Positions 34,318-45,736 are shown, counted from the first letter of the stretch. The stretch is 64,000 bases of DNA from Streptococcus oralis (GCF_001578705.1 NZ_KQ969037.1:1076814-1140813), one strand, 5' to 3'. Notes: generated by a model from the letters alone, not told the origin. Numbers and translations: made by a program.

Positions 34318-35394
34318 TTATCTTCTTTCTATCTTTAAAAGATTTTTCCACTTATCTAGGATATAAGTTGTTGACAATTCTTCTACTGGAATAACACTCG
34401 ATTTTGCAACTTGTTCTCGCAACTCTAAACTAGCCATCAATTTAGATAAAGTTTTTGCATAGATATTTACATCAAAACAATCAATCAAAAAACCATTTCT
34501 TCCATCTGAAATAATATCAGATGGGCCACAGTTACAATCAAATGAAACAACTGGCATCTGGCAGTTTTTAGCCTCTAATAATACAGTTGGTAATCCTTCA
34601 TGTCGTGATGTCATGGCGTAGATAGAGTAGTCAGGATAGAGCTCCCGAACATTCTGAACAAGCCCTTTCAAATTTATAAAACCTTCTAAATGGTATTCCC
34701 TGACTTTCTCCTCTAATTTTTCTCTATCGGAACCATCACCATAAATGTCCCACTGCCAATCTGGATAGCTTAATTGTATTTGACTAGCTACCTCAAGAGC
34801 CAGATCAAAACCTTTTTGTCGTCCTAAAGAGCCAACACTGATAATTTTTTTAGAAGAGAGCTGACACTTAGCTGTTTGTGAATTCATGTCTAGGATATTA
34901 TAGATTTGTTCAATATGAGCCTTAGGACGATTCTCTTTGTAAAATCCTTCATCTTTTTTAGTCAAGACAACAATACTCTCAGCAAAACGACAGGCTAGTT
35001 TTCGCCCCAACCACTCTAGACCAAACGATCTCCCAAAGTAAAAACATTGATGTTCCCATGCCAAAAGTCTGGTAGGAATCCCCAAACTAGCAAACCAAAG
35101 AAAGGATACTAGACCAGTTCCTGACGATAGAACAACATCAAACTGCTGTTTTTTCAACACTTTTCGCAAAGCTCCACTAACTTTTAAAAAATTCTTCTTC
35201 AAATTAACATGTTCTTTCAAAAGATAGCTCACCTGAACTCTATCTGAAAGTTCAAAAGCTGGTAGCTCATTTTCCGAAAAGATGCTGATAATTGTAACGT
35301 CTATATTTTGGCAAAGTTCATTAACAAGAGCTGTCGTGACGCGCTGCACTCCTCCTATTTTTGAAATATCAGATAATAAAATTGCTAACTTCAT
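34318..35394 (-). CDS. GT4-family capsule glycosyltransferase
   Basis: A 358-residue GT-B enzyme with SDISKIGGVQRVTTALVNEL at the N terminus (the GG-V-R loop), ISVGSLGRQKGFDLALEVA and TSRHEGLPTVLLEAKNCQMPVVSFDC (E-x7-E donor site) in the C-terminal domain, features shared with retaining galactosyl- and N-acetylhexosaminyl-transferases such as pneumococcal WciK-like proteins. It overlaps the wzy 3' end by 26 bp, so translation is coupled. Donor unknown. Confidence 0.85.
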   Translation of the reverse strand: MKLAILLSDISKIGGVQRVTTALVNELCQNIDVTIISIFSENELPAFELSDRVQVSYLLKEHVNLKKNFLKVSGALRKVLKKQQFDVVLSSGTGLVSFLWFASLGIPTRLLAWEHQCFYFGRSFGLEWLGRKLACRFAESIVVLTKKDEGFYKENRPKAHIEQIYNILDMNSQTAKCQLSSKKIISVGSLGRQKGFDLALEVASQIQLSYPDWQWDIYGDGSDREKLEEKVREYHLEGFINLKGLVQNVRELYPDYSIYAMTSRHEGLPTVLLEAKNCQMPVVSFDCNCGPSDIISDGRNGFLIDCFDVNIYAKTLSKLMASLELREQVAKSSVIPVEELSTTYILDKWKNLLKIERR

Positions 35395-36580
35395 CCTTTT
35401 CCTGCACTTTCCACCTGTAGTAACAATAAGTAAAGATCACCAAAAACCATAGTCTACCATCTGCAAGATAGCTTCCACTGAAACTCATGTGAACATATAC
35501 TTCTAGAAACATCAGAATAAATAAATTCACTTTCCAATCTATTTTACGTAATTTGTACAATATTACTGAAGAAGCACAGAAAGCCGAAAGAATAATTAAT
35601 AAACCAAAACTTCCCATATCATGCAATAAATCCAATACAATATTATGTGAATATCCATTAAATTTTAAAAAAGTTGAACCAACTCCCCATCCTAAAAAGG
35701 GTTTTTCCTGTATTGCAGACCAAACAGTATCATAGATCAATAATCTATTATCTGTAGATATACGTTCAGGTCTGCCGAAGAAGTTCAACAATCGCTCTCC
35801 ACCGTCCATATTCAAGAGCCATGTCAAATCCAAACCTTTTGTAAAAAAAACAACTAGAGCTATAGCAGACAGGCCTCCAATAAATGAGAAAAGGAACTTA
35901 AATTTCATAGCAATTCTTATTAATAATATTCCTGTAAAAATAATTAATAAAATAAAGGCACCTCTCCCACCTCCTGAGAGTGCATTAAAAGCTTGAATCA
36001 AAAGTAAAAAATATCTAATAAAATTCCACGCTGAGAATCTGAAATACGTCAGTTGCTCCTCCAATATTTTCTCTTTGTATATAATATTAAACACATTAAT
36101 CATATAAGCTGTCATGGCATAATAAGATAAAGATTGGTAAATAATAATGCTATTTCTAGGAGATAGGGCTGCTAAAAATGATGTCAATGTATAGAAAATC
36201 ATCATAGGTTCTGACCATTTTATGAAACCTTTTATATGATTATTCTTAGCTAACAGCATCGCTACTAATATCGCAGGAACTGGACGAATCAGAAAGGAAT
36301 TGAAGAAAGACTGATACAACTCTACGTTAGTCGAATAAAAAAAGCGAGTTGAATAAAAGATTAAAATAAAAATACAAATCAATAGAGATATAAAAACTTC
36401 ATATCTTGTATAATATATTCTAGTAATAAAAATTCCTATTGAGACAACAGCCAAAAGAGAACCTGCAATTTGTAAACTAATATTCGGGAAAAACACCTTT
36501 AACGAATCAATAAAAGCATAAGAATTTGGAAGAGTCCAAGCTACAATAGCCAAAAGGTGATAATAAATTCTTTTCATCAT
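35369..36580 (-). CDS. wzy: Wzy capsule repeat-unit polymerase
   Basis: A 403-residue membrane protein with about 10-11 predicted helices. A large periplasmic-type loop (about 255-310) holds RPERISTDNRLLIYDTVW and GWGVGST, followed by YSHNIVLDLLHDMGSFGLLI, the pattern of Wzy/O-antigen-ligase superfamily proteins (G-x-G ... SHNxxL). The polymerase joins repeat units on the outer face of the membrane and is normally the most serotype-specific capsule gene. Two tandem ATGs occur at 36580 and 36577. Only about 37 bp separate it from the upstream GT. Confidence 0.87.
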   Translation of the reverse strand: MMKRIYYHLLAIVAWTLPNSYAFIDSLKVFFPNISLQIAGSLLAVVSIGIFITRIYYTRYEVFISLLICIFILIFYSTRFFYSTNVELYQSFFNSFLIRPVPAILVAMLLAKNNHIKGFIKWSEPMMIFYTLTSFLAALSPRNSIIIYQSLSYYAMTAYMINVFNIIYKEKILEEQLTYFRFSAWNFIRYFLLLIQAFNALSGGGRGAFILLIIFTGILLIRIAMKFKFLFSFIGGLSAIALVVFFTKGLDLTWLLNMDGGERLLNFFGRPERISTDNRLLIYDTVWSAIQEKPFLGWGVGSTFLKFNGYSHNIVLDLLHDMGSFGLLIILSAFCASSVILYKLRKIDWKVNLFILMFLEVYVHMSFSGSYLADGRLWFLVIFTYCYYRWKVQEKDEVSNFII

Positions 36581-36617
36581 TTTAATGCAAATTCCTCGTT
36601 TTCCTATAAGTCAAGTT

Positions 36618-37787
36618 CTAATATAAATATTTCATTTGTTTAATAAAACTTGCAATTGAAAAATCCAATTTTTCTGTTTTAGATAGCTGAGAGACTTTTT
36701 CTAACGAAGATAAAATAGAAGCTACGTTTCTATCCTGACAAACGAGACCATAAAGTTTAGCACTTTCTACACTACCACCTGTCGGATAGCTGATAACTGG
36801 TGTCCCACAAGAAATAGCTTCTAAATTAGTTGTCGGGTAATTATCTTGATAAGTAGGATTTAGGAATACATCCGCTAGTGTATACCATGCTGCCAACTCT
36901 TCTGGACTATTAGTTTCTGTTAACCCAATGATTCCTTTGGGTAGTTTTTTGAGTTGCCTATCTTTTAACCCTATCAAAACTATTCTCTGATTATCAGTTA
37001 GATCATTCGCGAGCGCTAACATATCAGAAAATCCCTTTCTATCATCCCAGATAGCAGCCACACCAAGCAATACCTGCTTTCCTTCAAGATGGTATCTTTT
37101 TCTCAATTTTTGAGCGGCTATTAGCCTCGGTTGAAAGACAGTAGTATCAATACCATTATGAATTACTTTCACTGGATATTCTTTTAAAAATGACTGTCTT
37201 ACTAAATTAGCTAGCCATTGAGACGGAGTAACAATAGTGAGATTAGGAATATGAGTAAGACATTTTTTCTTTCTTTGATAATTTCGCTTTGAAAAATTCA
37301 CGAACGACTTGGGATAATCATTTTTCTGAGATGGATGGTCACAAACCCCCTTTGACTCACATTCCAAACAATCAAAGTAAGCCGAGTGTCCTGTAAATGC
37401 CCAACAATCATGCAAAGTCCATATAATCTTTTTACCGCATATTCGGAGATAATCAAATAACAGTTCAACATTGATATAATATCCATGAAGGTTATGGAGA
37501 TGAATAATATCAGGATCAAACTCTTTCATCCATTTAATAAAGTTAAGCGTTGCCTGCCTACTTCCAAAACCAGATTCATCAAATAATCGGGAACGAATTG
37601 CATGAAAATGGAAATCAGACTTTGTACCAATTTTCACTGCATATTGTTGAAATTGTTTTGGAACATACTCACGACCATAAGCAATTTTAACTTCATATCC
37701 TTCTTCTGTCAAAGCAGTTGCGATATCCGTACAAATTCTACCAGTACTCCTAATACCACAAACGGAATTAATCATTAAAACCTTCAT
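36618..37787 (-). CDS. GT4-family capsule glycosyltransferase
   Basis: A 389-residue GT-B enzyme resembling Bacteroides/Streptococcus WcaC-type transferases: opening LMINSVCGIRSTGRICTDIA, mid-protein PDIIHLHNLHGYYIN, TLHDCWAFTGHSAYFDC with a cysteine-rich segment (CLECESKGVC), and in the donor domain HNGIDTTVFQP, AIWDDRKGF and NLEAISCGTPVISY. The start at 37787 gives a 4-nt ATGA overlap with wciJ and the expected N terminus; a longer frame exists upstream. The acceptor cannot be read from sequence. Confidence 0.86.
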   Translation of the reverse strand: MKVLMINSVCGIRSTGRICTDIATALTEEGYEVKIAYGREYVPKQFQQYAVKIGTKSDFHFHAIRSRLFDESGFGSRQATLNFIKWMKEFDPDIIHLHNLHGYYINVELLFDYLRICGKKIIWTLHDCWAFTGHSAYFDCLECESKGVCDHPSQKNDYPKSFVNFSKRNYQRKKKCLTHIPNLTIVTPSQWLANLVRQSFLKEYPVKVIHNGIDTTVFQPRLIAAQKLRKRYHLEGKQVLLGVAAIWDDRKGFSDMLALANDLTDNQRIVLIGLKDRQLKKLPKGIIGLTETNSPEELAAWYTLADVFLNPTYQDNYPTTNLEAISCGTPVISYPTGGSVESAKLYGLVCQDRNVASILSSLEKVSQLSKTEKLDFSIASFIKQMKYLY

Positions 37788-39010
37788 GATAGAAGCCCCT
37801 CTTTTAAATGATTTTCTAAGTATGTCATAAACCACTCTTTCGAAAACTGTTCTTCATAATAACAACGAGCTTGCCTTCCTAGTTTCTCTCTTTCCTCTAC
37901 AGAAAGCAAACAGAACTTACGAATATTTTGCACTAACTGATCAACATCCCCTTCTGGACTTATGAAACCACATTCTGCTTCTTCTACAACTCTCTGAGTA
38001 TCTCCTGAAATCGCCCCTATAATTGGTTTTCCTGCCGCCATATAAGATTGTACCTTGCCTGGTAAGGTGCGAGAAATTATAGAGTCGCCTATTAAAGAAA
38101 CTAGCATCGCATCTGATTTTGTATAAAAATCAGGCATCTCTTCTAATGGACGTCTACCATAAAATGAAGTGTTCTCTAATTCTAATTCACATGCTAATTT
38201 TTGCATGTTTAATAGTTCCGTACCATCTCCAACAAAATGAAAATGAACTCTCTTTGCTAAATCAGGAATCTGTTCTATTGCACTAGCTGCTTTCAAAATA
38301 GTCTCTAAATTCTGAGCTTTTCCAATATTTCCAGCAAAAGTTAAGTTGATAGCATTTTTGTTCGTTTTTAATTCACTTGGTACAAATAAATCCTCTGCAT
38401 ATTGTGGTAAGTAAGTAATTTTGTGGAGAGGAATATTAAATTTTTTTACAAAATAATCTTTAAAAGATAGACTAGTAACAAATATATAATCGCTGGCTTG
38501 ATATACTTTTTTTGAAATAAATTCAAATATCTTGTAAATCAATCCATTTTCCTTCACCCCACCCACAATTAAACTATCTGGCCAAACATCCATGCAATAC
38601 AAAAACATAGGTTTATTGTACTTGTTCTTATAAACTATGCCGGCCCAAGCCATCATAACTGGAGATAGTTGATTGACAAAGACACAATCAAAATCTAAGC
38701 CATTTTTTGCTTTATAACGCCCAAATATAACACCTATCGTAGAAGAAAGAGCAAAACTAAAATAATTCAATATACGGTATAAAGTATTTTTTCTCCTAGC
38801 AATTGTATATGAACGAAAAATAGTAACACCATTTATAGTCTCTCTTCTTTTTTTTCTCTTACGATAATCAGCATATATTTCCCCCTCGGGATAGTTAGGA
38901 ATCCCTGTCAAAACAGCCACCTCATGTCCTCGTTGAACTAGATCCTCACAAATATCTGACAACCTAAACGGTTCTGGCTTGTAATGTTGACAAACAAATA
39001 AGATTTTCAT
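37784..39010 (-). CDS. wciJ: WciJ/WbuB-type glycosyltransferase (probable L-FucNAc transferase)
   Basis: A 408-residue GT4 enzyme with LFVCQHYKPEPFRLSDICEDL at the N terminus and the WbuB-like run LTGIPNYPEGEIY, CMDVWPDSL and GNIGKAQNLETIL. Relatives (E. coli WbuB, pneumococcal WciJ) occur with fnlABC genes and are credited with adding L-FucNAc to the first sugar. The start at 39010 fits the family; a longer reading frame overlapping the initial transferase is unlikely. It begins 4 nt after the initial transferase stop. The substrate is inferred from the company of fnlABC, not from residues. Confidence 0.82.
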   Translation of the reverse strand: MKILFVCQHYKPEPFRLSDICEDLVQRGHEVAVLTGIPNYPEGEIYADYRKRKKRRETINGVTIFRSYTIARRKNTLYRILNYFSFALSSTIGVIFGRYKAKNGLDFDCVFVNQLSPVMMAWAGIVYKNKYNKPMFLYCMDVWPDSLIVGGVKENGLIYKIFEFISKKVYQASDYIFVTSLSFKDYFVKKFNIPLHKITYLPQYAEDLFVPSELKTNKNAINLTFAGNIGKAQNLETILKAASAIEQIPDLAKRVHFHFVGDGTELLNMQKLACELELENTSFYGRRPLEEMPDFYTKSDAMLVSLIGDSIISRTLPGKVQSYMAAGKPIIGAISGDTQRVVEEAECGFISPEGDVDQLVQNIRKFCLLSVEEREKLGRQARCYYEEQFSKEWFMTYLENHLKEGLLS

Positions 39011-39014
39011 TGCC

Positions 39015-39614
39015 TCAATCCAACTCTTTCTTACCACTACCCTCCACAATTCCCTTACGTTTTAATACGTAAGGGATTGTTCTAACGATACATCTAAGAT
39101 CCATTCTTAACGACATATGTTTTACATAATAACCATCTATTTCCGCCTTCATCTCTGTTGATAAATTATCACGTCCATTAATTTGTGCCCATCCAGTTAA
39201 TCCTGGCAAGATATCATTCGCACCATACTGTTCTCTTTCTTTTATCAAATCAAGTTCATTAATAGCCACAGGTCTAGGACCTACAACACTCATGTCACCA
39301 ACAAGAATGTTCCACAGTTGAGGCAGTTCATCCAAAGATGTTTTTCGCAAGCAAGCACCTACCTTGGTAATCCACTGTTCTGGCTTATCTAAGTCTCGAG
39401 TCGCCACATATTTTGGCGATTCAACCTTCATGGTTCGAAATTTAAAGACATAGAACGATTCCTTATGAAGTCCAAATCGCTTTTGTTTAAATATTACTGG
39501 TCCTTTTGAATCAAGCTTTATAGCGATTGCAATTATAATAAACACTGGAAACAGTACTATTATTCCTATAAAAGAAAGTAAAATATCCCCTAATCGTTTT
39601 ATTTTCCTATACAT
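39015..39614 (-). CDS. wciI: Initial sugar-phosphate transferase (short WciI-type)
   Basis: A 199-residue monotopic polyprenyl-phosphate glycosyl-1-phosphate transferase, equal to the C-terminal catalytic part of WbaP/WchA-type enzymes. A re-entrant hydrophobic helix (about 9-32, GDILLSFIGIIVLFPVFIII) precedes FKQKRFGLHKESFYVFKFRTM, RKTSLDELPQLWNIL (catalytic Asp-Glu pair) and VGPRP. It begins synthesis by placing a sugar phosphate on undecaprenyl phosphate. Short size and the fnl genes downstream suggest WciI rather than the glucose transferase WchA; GalNAc or FucNAc phosphate are the likely donors. AGAGG precedes the start by 6 nt. Confidence 0.87.
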   Translation of the reverse strand: MYRKIKRLGDILLSFIGIIVLFPVFIIIAIAIKLDSKGPVIFKQKRFGLHKESFYVFKFRTMKVESPKYVATRDLDKPEQWITKVGACLRKTSLDELPQLWNILVGDMSVVGPRPVAINELDLIKEREQYGANDILPGLTGWAQINGRDNLSTEMKAEIDGYYVKHMSLRMDLRCIVRTIPYVLKRKGIVEGSGKKELD

Positions 39615-39982
39615 AAATTACCTCTCAAAACAATCTCTCTGTAGAAATTTAAAAACTATCTAACATTTATGATTTTCAAAAACAAGCACTTGATATTTCT
39701 TGGTATGAACACAAATGATTACAGTTAATTGTATTACTAGATAAAGTTAAAAATATTACCATTCTACTAGCCATATCAAAACTTTACTATGGAAAAAAAC
39801 ATTTCTCATTTACCTTATTTTTCCATGGTGTGGAAGTAAGAGAATGATTTCAGTCACTAATTATGAAACTCACCTTAAAAACTCTTTTACAAATTTCATT
39901 TCAAATCAATATTATTTGAATTCAGCAGTCTCCAAGAATTCTGATTGTAAATCTAAAAGCATCTTTATATATACTTAACGAC
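39615..39982 (-). other. Non-coding gap inside the capsule operon between wze and wciI
   Basis: The 368 bp are very AT-rich and I see no convincing gene. They hold one 12-bp inverted repeat (39786-39797 with 39818-39829, arms ACTATGGAAAAA / TTTTTCCATGGT on the plus strand, 20-nt loop) without a T run after it. Elsewhere in the operon genes lie 0-45 bp apart. This is where the conserved wzg-wze head meets the serotype-specific block, so it may be a recombination joint. I find no BOX or RUP element and no good promoter. Confidence 0.6.
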
Positions 39983-40666
39983 TTATTTTTTCCCGTAATC
40001 TCCATAACTTCCATAAGAACCGTATTTGTCTACCGAAGTATCGAATCTATTCAACACAACTCCTAAAAATGGTTGCCCTGTATGTTCCAGTTGTTCTTTC
40101 GCTTTTTGAATATCCCGTCGATTTGTTTCACCTACCTCTGTCACTAAGATAGAAGCATCACATTTTCGCGTAATAATAGCTGCATCAATCACGACACCTA
40201 CGGGGGCAGTGTCTACAATGATGTAGTCAAAATATTTACGCAAGGTTTCAAGCATTGTACTGAAATTCTTACTTTGAAGAAGAGCTGTCGGATTCGGTGA
40301 CACAGAGCCAGCCTGAATCACAAAGAGATTTTCAATAGTGGTATCACAAAGCCCCTGTGATAGGTCTGTAGTTCCCGATAAAAAATCTGTCAACCCTGTA
40401 ATCTTATCCCTTGTTTTAAAAACGCCTGACATAACAGAATTGCGAATATCTCCATCAATCAGCAGCGTTTTATAACCTGCACGCGCAAAAGCATAAGCGA
40501 TATTGGTGGAAGTCGTTGATTTTCCTTCTCCTGGATTCACTGAAGTGATAGAAAGCACTTTTAAATCATCTCCACTTAACTGTAGATTCGTGCACAAGGC
40601 GTTATAATATTCCTCTGCCTTTTTTACAAGATCCAATTTTTCCTGTGAGATTTCTAACGTTGGCAT
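39983..40666 (-). CDS. wze: Wze/CpsD, capsule tyrosine autokinase
   Basis: A 227-residue bacterial tyrosine kinase, cytoplasmic partner of Wzd. Walker A is in NPGEGKSTTS (near 45-54), Walker A' LLIDGD, Walker B YIIVDTAP. The C-terminal tyrosine cluster YGSYGSYGDYG ends the protein and is the autophosphorylation site that tunes chain length and capsule attachment. It starts 9 nt after the wzd stop. The length equals pneumococcal CpsD. Confidence 0.95.
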   Translation of the reverse strand: MPTLEISQEKLDLVKKAEEYYNALCTNLQLSGDDLKVLSITSVNPGEGKSTTSTNIAYAFARAGYKTLLIDGDIRNSVMSGVFKTRDKITGLTDFLSGTTDLSQGLCDTTIENLFVIQAGSVSPNPTALLQSKNFSTMLETLRKYFDYIIVDTAPVGVVIDAAIITRKCDASILVTEVGETNRRDIQKAKEQLEHTGQPFLGVVLNRFDTSVDKYGSYGSYGDYGKK

Positions 40667-40675
40667 AACTTCCTC

Positions 40676-41368
40676 CTATTTCATTTTATCCAAATCTGGA
40701 ACGACCCCTAGAAGCGGAATTTGCAGTACATCTTCGACATCTTCAGGACGTTTCACACGGGTATCGAGTAACTCAATCAAAAGAACAGTAATTACTGTTA
40801 CGACGACTCCTCCAAGAAAACCAAACAAGATGTTGCGTCGAACATTTGGAGAAGAGGGAGTCGTAGCTGGTCGCGCTTCTTCAAGCGTCGTTACATCAGA
40901 TACTCGCGTTACAGCGATGATCTTTTCTGCAGCAACTTCTCGTAGAGAATTAGCGATGCGGCTGGCTTCCTCTGGTTGTTTATCCTTGACAGAGATTGAG
41001 ACGATACGAGTATCAGCTGGTACAGTCACTTGAACTTTGCTAGCTAACGTTTTTGCTGCCATGTCTAATTTCAAATTTGTCACGACCTTTTCCAATACAT
41101 CCTGCGAAAGGATAATCTCACGGTAGTCTTTTACCAGATAAGATCCTGCCTGCAAGTCCTGATTTGTCAGCCCCGGCTTATCTCCTTGATTACGGTTGAC
41201 TACGTAAATACGCGTGGTGCTCGTATATTCTGGCTTAACAATAAAAGTGCTATATGCAAAAGCTCCCGCCCCTGTCACAAGTGCCACTAATAAAATAATT
41301 AATTTGCGTTTCCACAAGGTTTTAAGTAATTGAAATACATCGATTTCTATCGTATTTTGTTCTTTCAT
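40676..41368 (-). CDS. wzd: Wzd/CpsC, capsule chain-length co-polymerase
   Basis: A 230-residue Wzz-family membrane protein that activates the Wze kinase and sets polymer length. Helices at about 26-46 and 178-200 bracket an extracytoplasmic domain with [12 protein letters not shown] and [15 protein letters not shown]; the cytoplasmic C terminus [21 protein letters not shown] contacts Wze. Two adjacent ATGs (41371, 41368) follow AGGAG; the second reproduces the usual MKEQNT N terminus. It lies 8 nt after wzh. Confidence 0.95.
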   Translation of the reverse strand: MKEQNTIEIDVFQLLKTLWKRKLIILLVALVTGAGAFAYSTFIVKPEYTSTTRIYVVNRNQGDKPGLTNQDLQAGSYLVKDYREIILSQDVLEKVVTNLKLDMAAKTLASKVQVTVPADTRIVSISVKDKQPEEASRIANSLREVAAEKIIAVTRVSDVTTLEEARPATTPSSPNVRRNILFGFLGGVVVTVITVLLIELLDTRVKRPEDVEDVLQIPLLGVVPDLDKMK

Positions 41369-41376
41369 CATTTCTC

Positions 41377-42108
41377 CTAAATTAGTTGATCCATTACAAT
41401 TTTTCGAGGGTTGTCTATAAAGAGTTCCTGAGCCTTCGCATCTCCGTATTTTTGAGCAACAAGATCATATGCTTCTGCCATGTGAGGAGGTCTGCCGTCT
41501 AGATTGTGCATATCACTTGCAATGACATGAACCAAATCCTGCTCTAAAAAATACTGAGCTCTTTTTTTCATGAATTTATAACGTTCTCCAAAAAGTTTGG
41601 GTTTGAGGATGTGTGAACTATTTACTTGCGTGTAACAGCCCATATCGATCAGTTCTCGGACACGTTTTTCATTATTTTCAAGAGCATCATAGCGCTCGAT
41701 GTGGGCAATGACTGGAGTAATTCCCAACATCAAGATCTTGCTCAAGGCGCTATGAATATCGCGATAAGGGGTGTTCATACTAAACTCTATCAAGGCATAA
41801 CGACTATCATTGAGGGTTGGAATCCGCTTTTTTTCCAGTTTATCCAAAACATCTGGTGTGTAGTAAATTTCCGCCCCATAAGCAATGACCAAGTCACTCG
41901 CAACTTCCTTAGCTATTTCCCGAACCTGAAGAAAATTTTCTGCTATCTTCTCTTCTGGAGTTTCAAACATGCCCTTGCGACGGTGAGAGGTAGAGACAAT
42001 GGTTCGCACCCCCTGCCTGTAGGCTTCTGTCAAGAGGGCCTTGCTTTCCTCTCTTGACTTGGGACCATCATCTACATCAAAGACAATGTGCGAATGAATA
42101 TCAATCAT
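41377..42108 (-). CDS. wzh: Wzh/CpsB, PHP-type phosphotyrosine phosphatase
   Basis: A 243-residue manganese-dependent phosphatase that dephosphorylates Wze. PHP signature [16 protein letters not shown] opens the protein, with further metal ligands in [16 protein letters not shown] and VIASDMHN. The start at 42108 directly follows the wzg stop by 1 nt and gives exactly the family N terminus; a longer frame reading back into wzg is spurious. Length equals pneumococcal CpsB. Confidence 0.95.
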   Translation of the reverse strand: MIDIHSHIVFDVDDGPKSREESKALLTEAYRQGVRTIVSTSHRRKGMFETPEEKIAENFLQVREIAKEVASDLVIAYGAEIYYTPDVLDKLEKKRIPTLNDSRYALIEFSMNTPYRDIHSALSKILMLGITPVIAHIERYDALENNEKRVRELIDMGCYTQVNSSHILKPKLFGERYKFMKKRAQYFLEQDLVHVIASDMHNLDGRPPHMAEAYDLVAQKYGDAKAQELFIDNPRKIVMDQLI

Positions 42109-42109
42109 T

Positions 42110-43576
<1,467 letters not shown>

Positions 43577-43584
43577 TTAGAGTA

Positions 43585-43613
43585 ATTATATCACAAAAAC
43601 AGGATAATTTCCA
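43585..43613 (-). promoter_or_regulatory. Capsule operon promoter
   Basis: Minus strand TATAAT (43585-43590) with an extended TG 1 nt upstream and a weak -35 TGGAAA (43608-43613) at 17-bp spacing, 30 bp before the wzg start. Confidence 0.7.
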
Positions 43614-43700
43614 TTCACTCCTACAATTCTCAGCGTTTTCATTCCTTTTTCTTAATCATTTTTTGAAGTTATAGCTTTCAGCATTGAGAGTTTTGATAAA

Positions 43701-43731
43701 CAAAAACAAGGCCTCTTGGAGGAGACCTTGT
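43701..43731 (-). terminator. Intrinsic terminator of the aliD-like gene
   Basis: Minus strand ACAAGGTCTC, loop, GAGGCCTTGT and TTTTG, 9 nt after the lipoprotein stop. It insulates the capsule promoter from upstream transcription. Confidence 0.85.
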
Positions 43732-43739
43732 CTTCGCTG

Positions 43740-45701
43740 TTATTTGATATGATTTTTAAATTCTTTTTGGCTCTTTTCGATAGCCTTTTTACTTTCTTCT
43801 TCCCACTTAGCCTTGGCCTCGTCAAATTGTTTCTTGGTAACAGGGTCTTTTTGTAATCTCATGTACTTATAGTTGTTTCCGTCACCCTTGATTCCCACTA
43901 GAGAGTAGGCACGTGTAAACGGAGTTACTTTAGTTACAGAGGCTGTTCCACCATTTGACATAGCTGACATGACCAGAGAATTGTCAATCATCCAAGCTTG
44001 AGCTTCAGCGTATTTTTCATAACGCTTAGCGATATCTTTATTCTCAGCATCCGCTTCTTTTAGAAGTTTTGTATAGGTATCTAGCCCTAGACTCTTGATG
44101 AGTTCTTGGTCTTCCTTGGCATCAAGACCAAAAATCTTGAGATAAAAGCCTGTTTCAGCATTGAAGGGATCTAGATAAGTGGATGGATCCTGGTAATCAC
44201 CAACCCAACCATCAAAGTTTAGGTCGTAGTCACGAGCTGCTGGATTTGGCGCTAGGAAGGCAACATTTCCAAAGTCATCCGTAGAAAGCTGTTGAACATC
44301 AATGATGATATTGTCAGAACCTAGTACTGTTTCAAGGGTTTGTTTAACCGAGTTCATACCAGACACCGCATTTTTATTCGTCTGATCAACAGGAACATCC
44401 AAATGGATTGGGAAAGTCACGCCTTGGGCTTCCAATTCCTTTTTAGCTTCTGCAAATTTTGCTTGGGCCTTTTCCTTGTTAAAGTAGGCATCTTGAGCAT
44501 CTGCCAAATTGATACCTGACCACTCAGTTCCATAGTTTACAAGCTTAGAAGCTGTTACTTCTCCAAAGGTCTTATCTCCCACCTGGACAAATGTTGGGGG
44601 AACCAAAGTATTACGAAGGGTTTTGCTCGCTGCTTCTTCACCGTTAGATTGAGCAGAGTAGGCCGTTCGATCAATACCAAAGTTGATAGCCTGACGGAAA
44701 TTTTTGTTTAAGATAGCTGTTTGAGCTGATTTCTTTTGTTCGTCCGTTGTTTTAGCGGTATGGTTATAGGTCTTGCGGTTAACGTTAAAGTTAAAATACC
44801 AAGATGTCTTGTCCTGCAAGCTATAAACGATATTGTCTTGGTATTTTTCTTTTGTCTTAGCATAGTTCGAACTATTTGGATAGACTCCCGCAATCGAGTA
44901 AGCACCACTTTCAAAGTTTCGAATCGTCATCTCCTGATCTGATCCATCAAAGTAAGCTAACTTAACTTTTTCAATGGTTACTTTATCATGATCATAATAG
45001 TGTGGATTCTTCACATATTCGATCGAAGATTTTGATGTGAAATCTTTTAACAGATATGGACCGTTATAAAGGATACCGTCTGGTGTCAATGTACCAAAAT
45101 CTTTATCCTTTGATTTCAAGAACTCTTCGTTGACTGGGAAAAGGATACTATTGGTTGTCTTTGAATTCCAGTACGGCTCTGGTCGAGTCAAAGCATACTC
45201 GACTGTATAATCATCCAAGGCTTTGACACCAACAGTTGAAAAGTCATTGGTCACACCCGTCACATAGTCATTCAATCCCTTGATTGAATTTTGGATTAGA
45301 TCCATGGCTTGCCCCTTGTTGTCCGCGGCATATTTAATCCCAGTGACAAAATCTTGGGCTTTGACTGGAGCGTATTCCTCACCATCAGCCGTGTACCACT
45401 TGGCATCTTTTCTGAGCTTGTAGGTATAGATCAGACCATCTGACGACACAGACCATTCTTCAGCCAAAGCTGGCGTTAGATTTCCATAGCTATCATTTTC
45501 TAACAAGCCATCTACGAGATTGGTAATAACAGCAGTGTTATCTGCATAATAATCCAGAAGATAGTTAAAAGTTGTTGGATTCGCACCAAATGTTGACGAG
45601 TAGGTGCTGGTATCTGTGTTGGACTGTCCACATGCCGAAAGCAAGAGCCCCGTCGCTAGGACAAGACCTGTCCCGATAAGTCTTTTTTTCATTTTAATCA
45701 T
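43740..45701 (-). CDS. AliD-like oligopeptide-binding lipoprotein
   Basis: A 653-residue SBP family 5 lipoprotein paralogous to AliA. The signal ends in the lipobox LSAC; GLLENDSYGNLTPALAEEWSVS follows and the tail is FKNHIK. It is one of two Ali paralogues between dexB and the capsule locus, the site where non-encapsulated pneumococci carry aliC and aliD. I infer it is the AliD-like (second) copy from position. ATG 45701 lies 3 nt after AAGGAG; ATG 45692 is 12 nt away, so either may be used. It has its own promoter and terminator. Confidence 0.88.
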   Translation of the reverse strand: MIKMKKRLIGTGLVLATGLLLSACGQSNTDTSTYSSTFGANPTTFNYLLDYYADNTAVITNLVDGLLENDSYGNLTPALAEEWSVSSDGLIYTYKLRKDAKWYTADGEEYAPVKAQDFVTGIKYAADNKGQAMDLIQNSIKGLNDYVTGVTNDFSTVGVKALDDYTVEYALTRPEPYWNSKTTNSILFPVNEEFLKSKDKDFGTLTPDGILYNGPYLLKDFTSKSSIEYVKNPHYYDHDKVTIEKVKLAYFDGSDQEMTIRNFESGAYSIAGVYPNSSNYAKTKEKYQDNIVYSLQDKTSWYFNFNVNRKTYNHTAKTTDEQKKSAQTAILNKNFRQAINFGIDRTAYSAQSNGEEAASKTLRNTLVPPTFVQVGDKTFGEVTASKLVNYGTEWSGINLADAQDAYFNKEKAQAKFAEAKKELEAQGVTFPIHLDVPVDQTNKNAVSGMNSVKQTLETVLGSDNIIIDVQQLSTDDFGNVAFLAPNPAARDYDLNFDGWVGDYQDPSTYLDPFNAETGFYLKIFGLDAKEDQELIKSLGLDTYTKLLKEADAENKDIAKRYEKYAEAQAWMIDNSLVMSAMSNGGTASVTKVTPFTRAYSLVGIKGDGNNYKYMRLQKDPVTKKQFDEAKAKWEEESKKAIEKSQKEFKNHIK

Positions 45702-45736
45702 TCACTCCTTTATGTCACTTCTTGTAACATAACCAT

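Noticed and set aside
39615-39982. BOX or RUP repeat element in the wze-wciI gap
   Set aside because: The characteristic boxA/boxC and RUP ends are absent.
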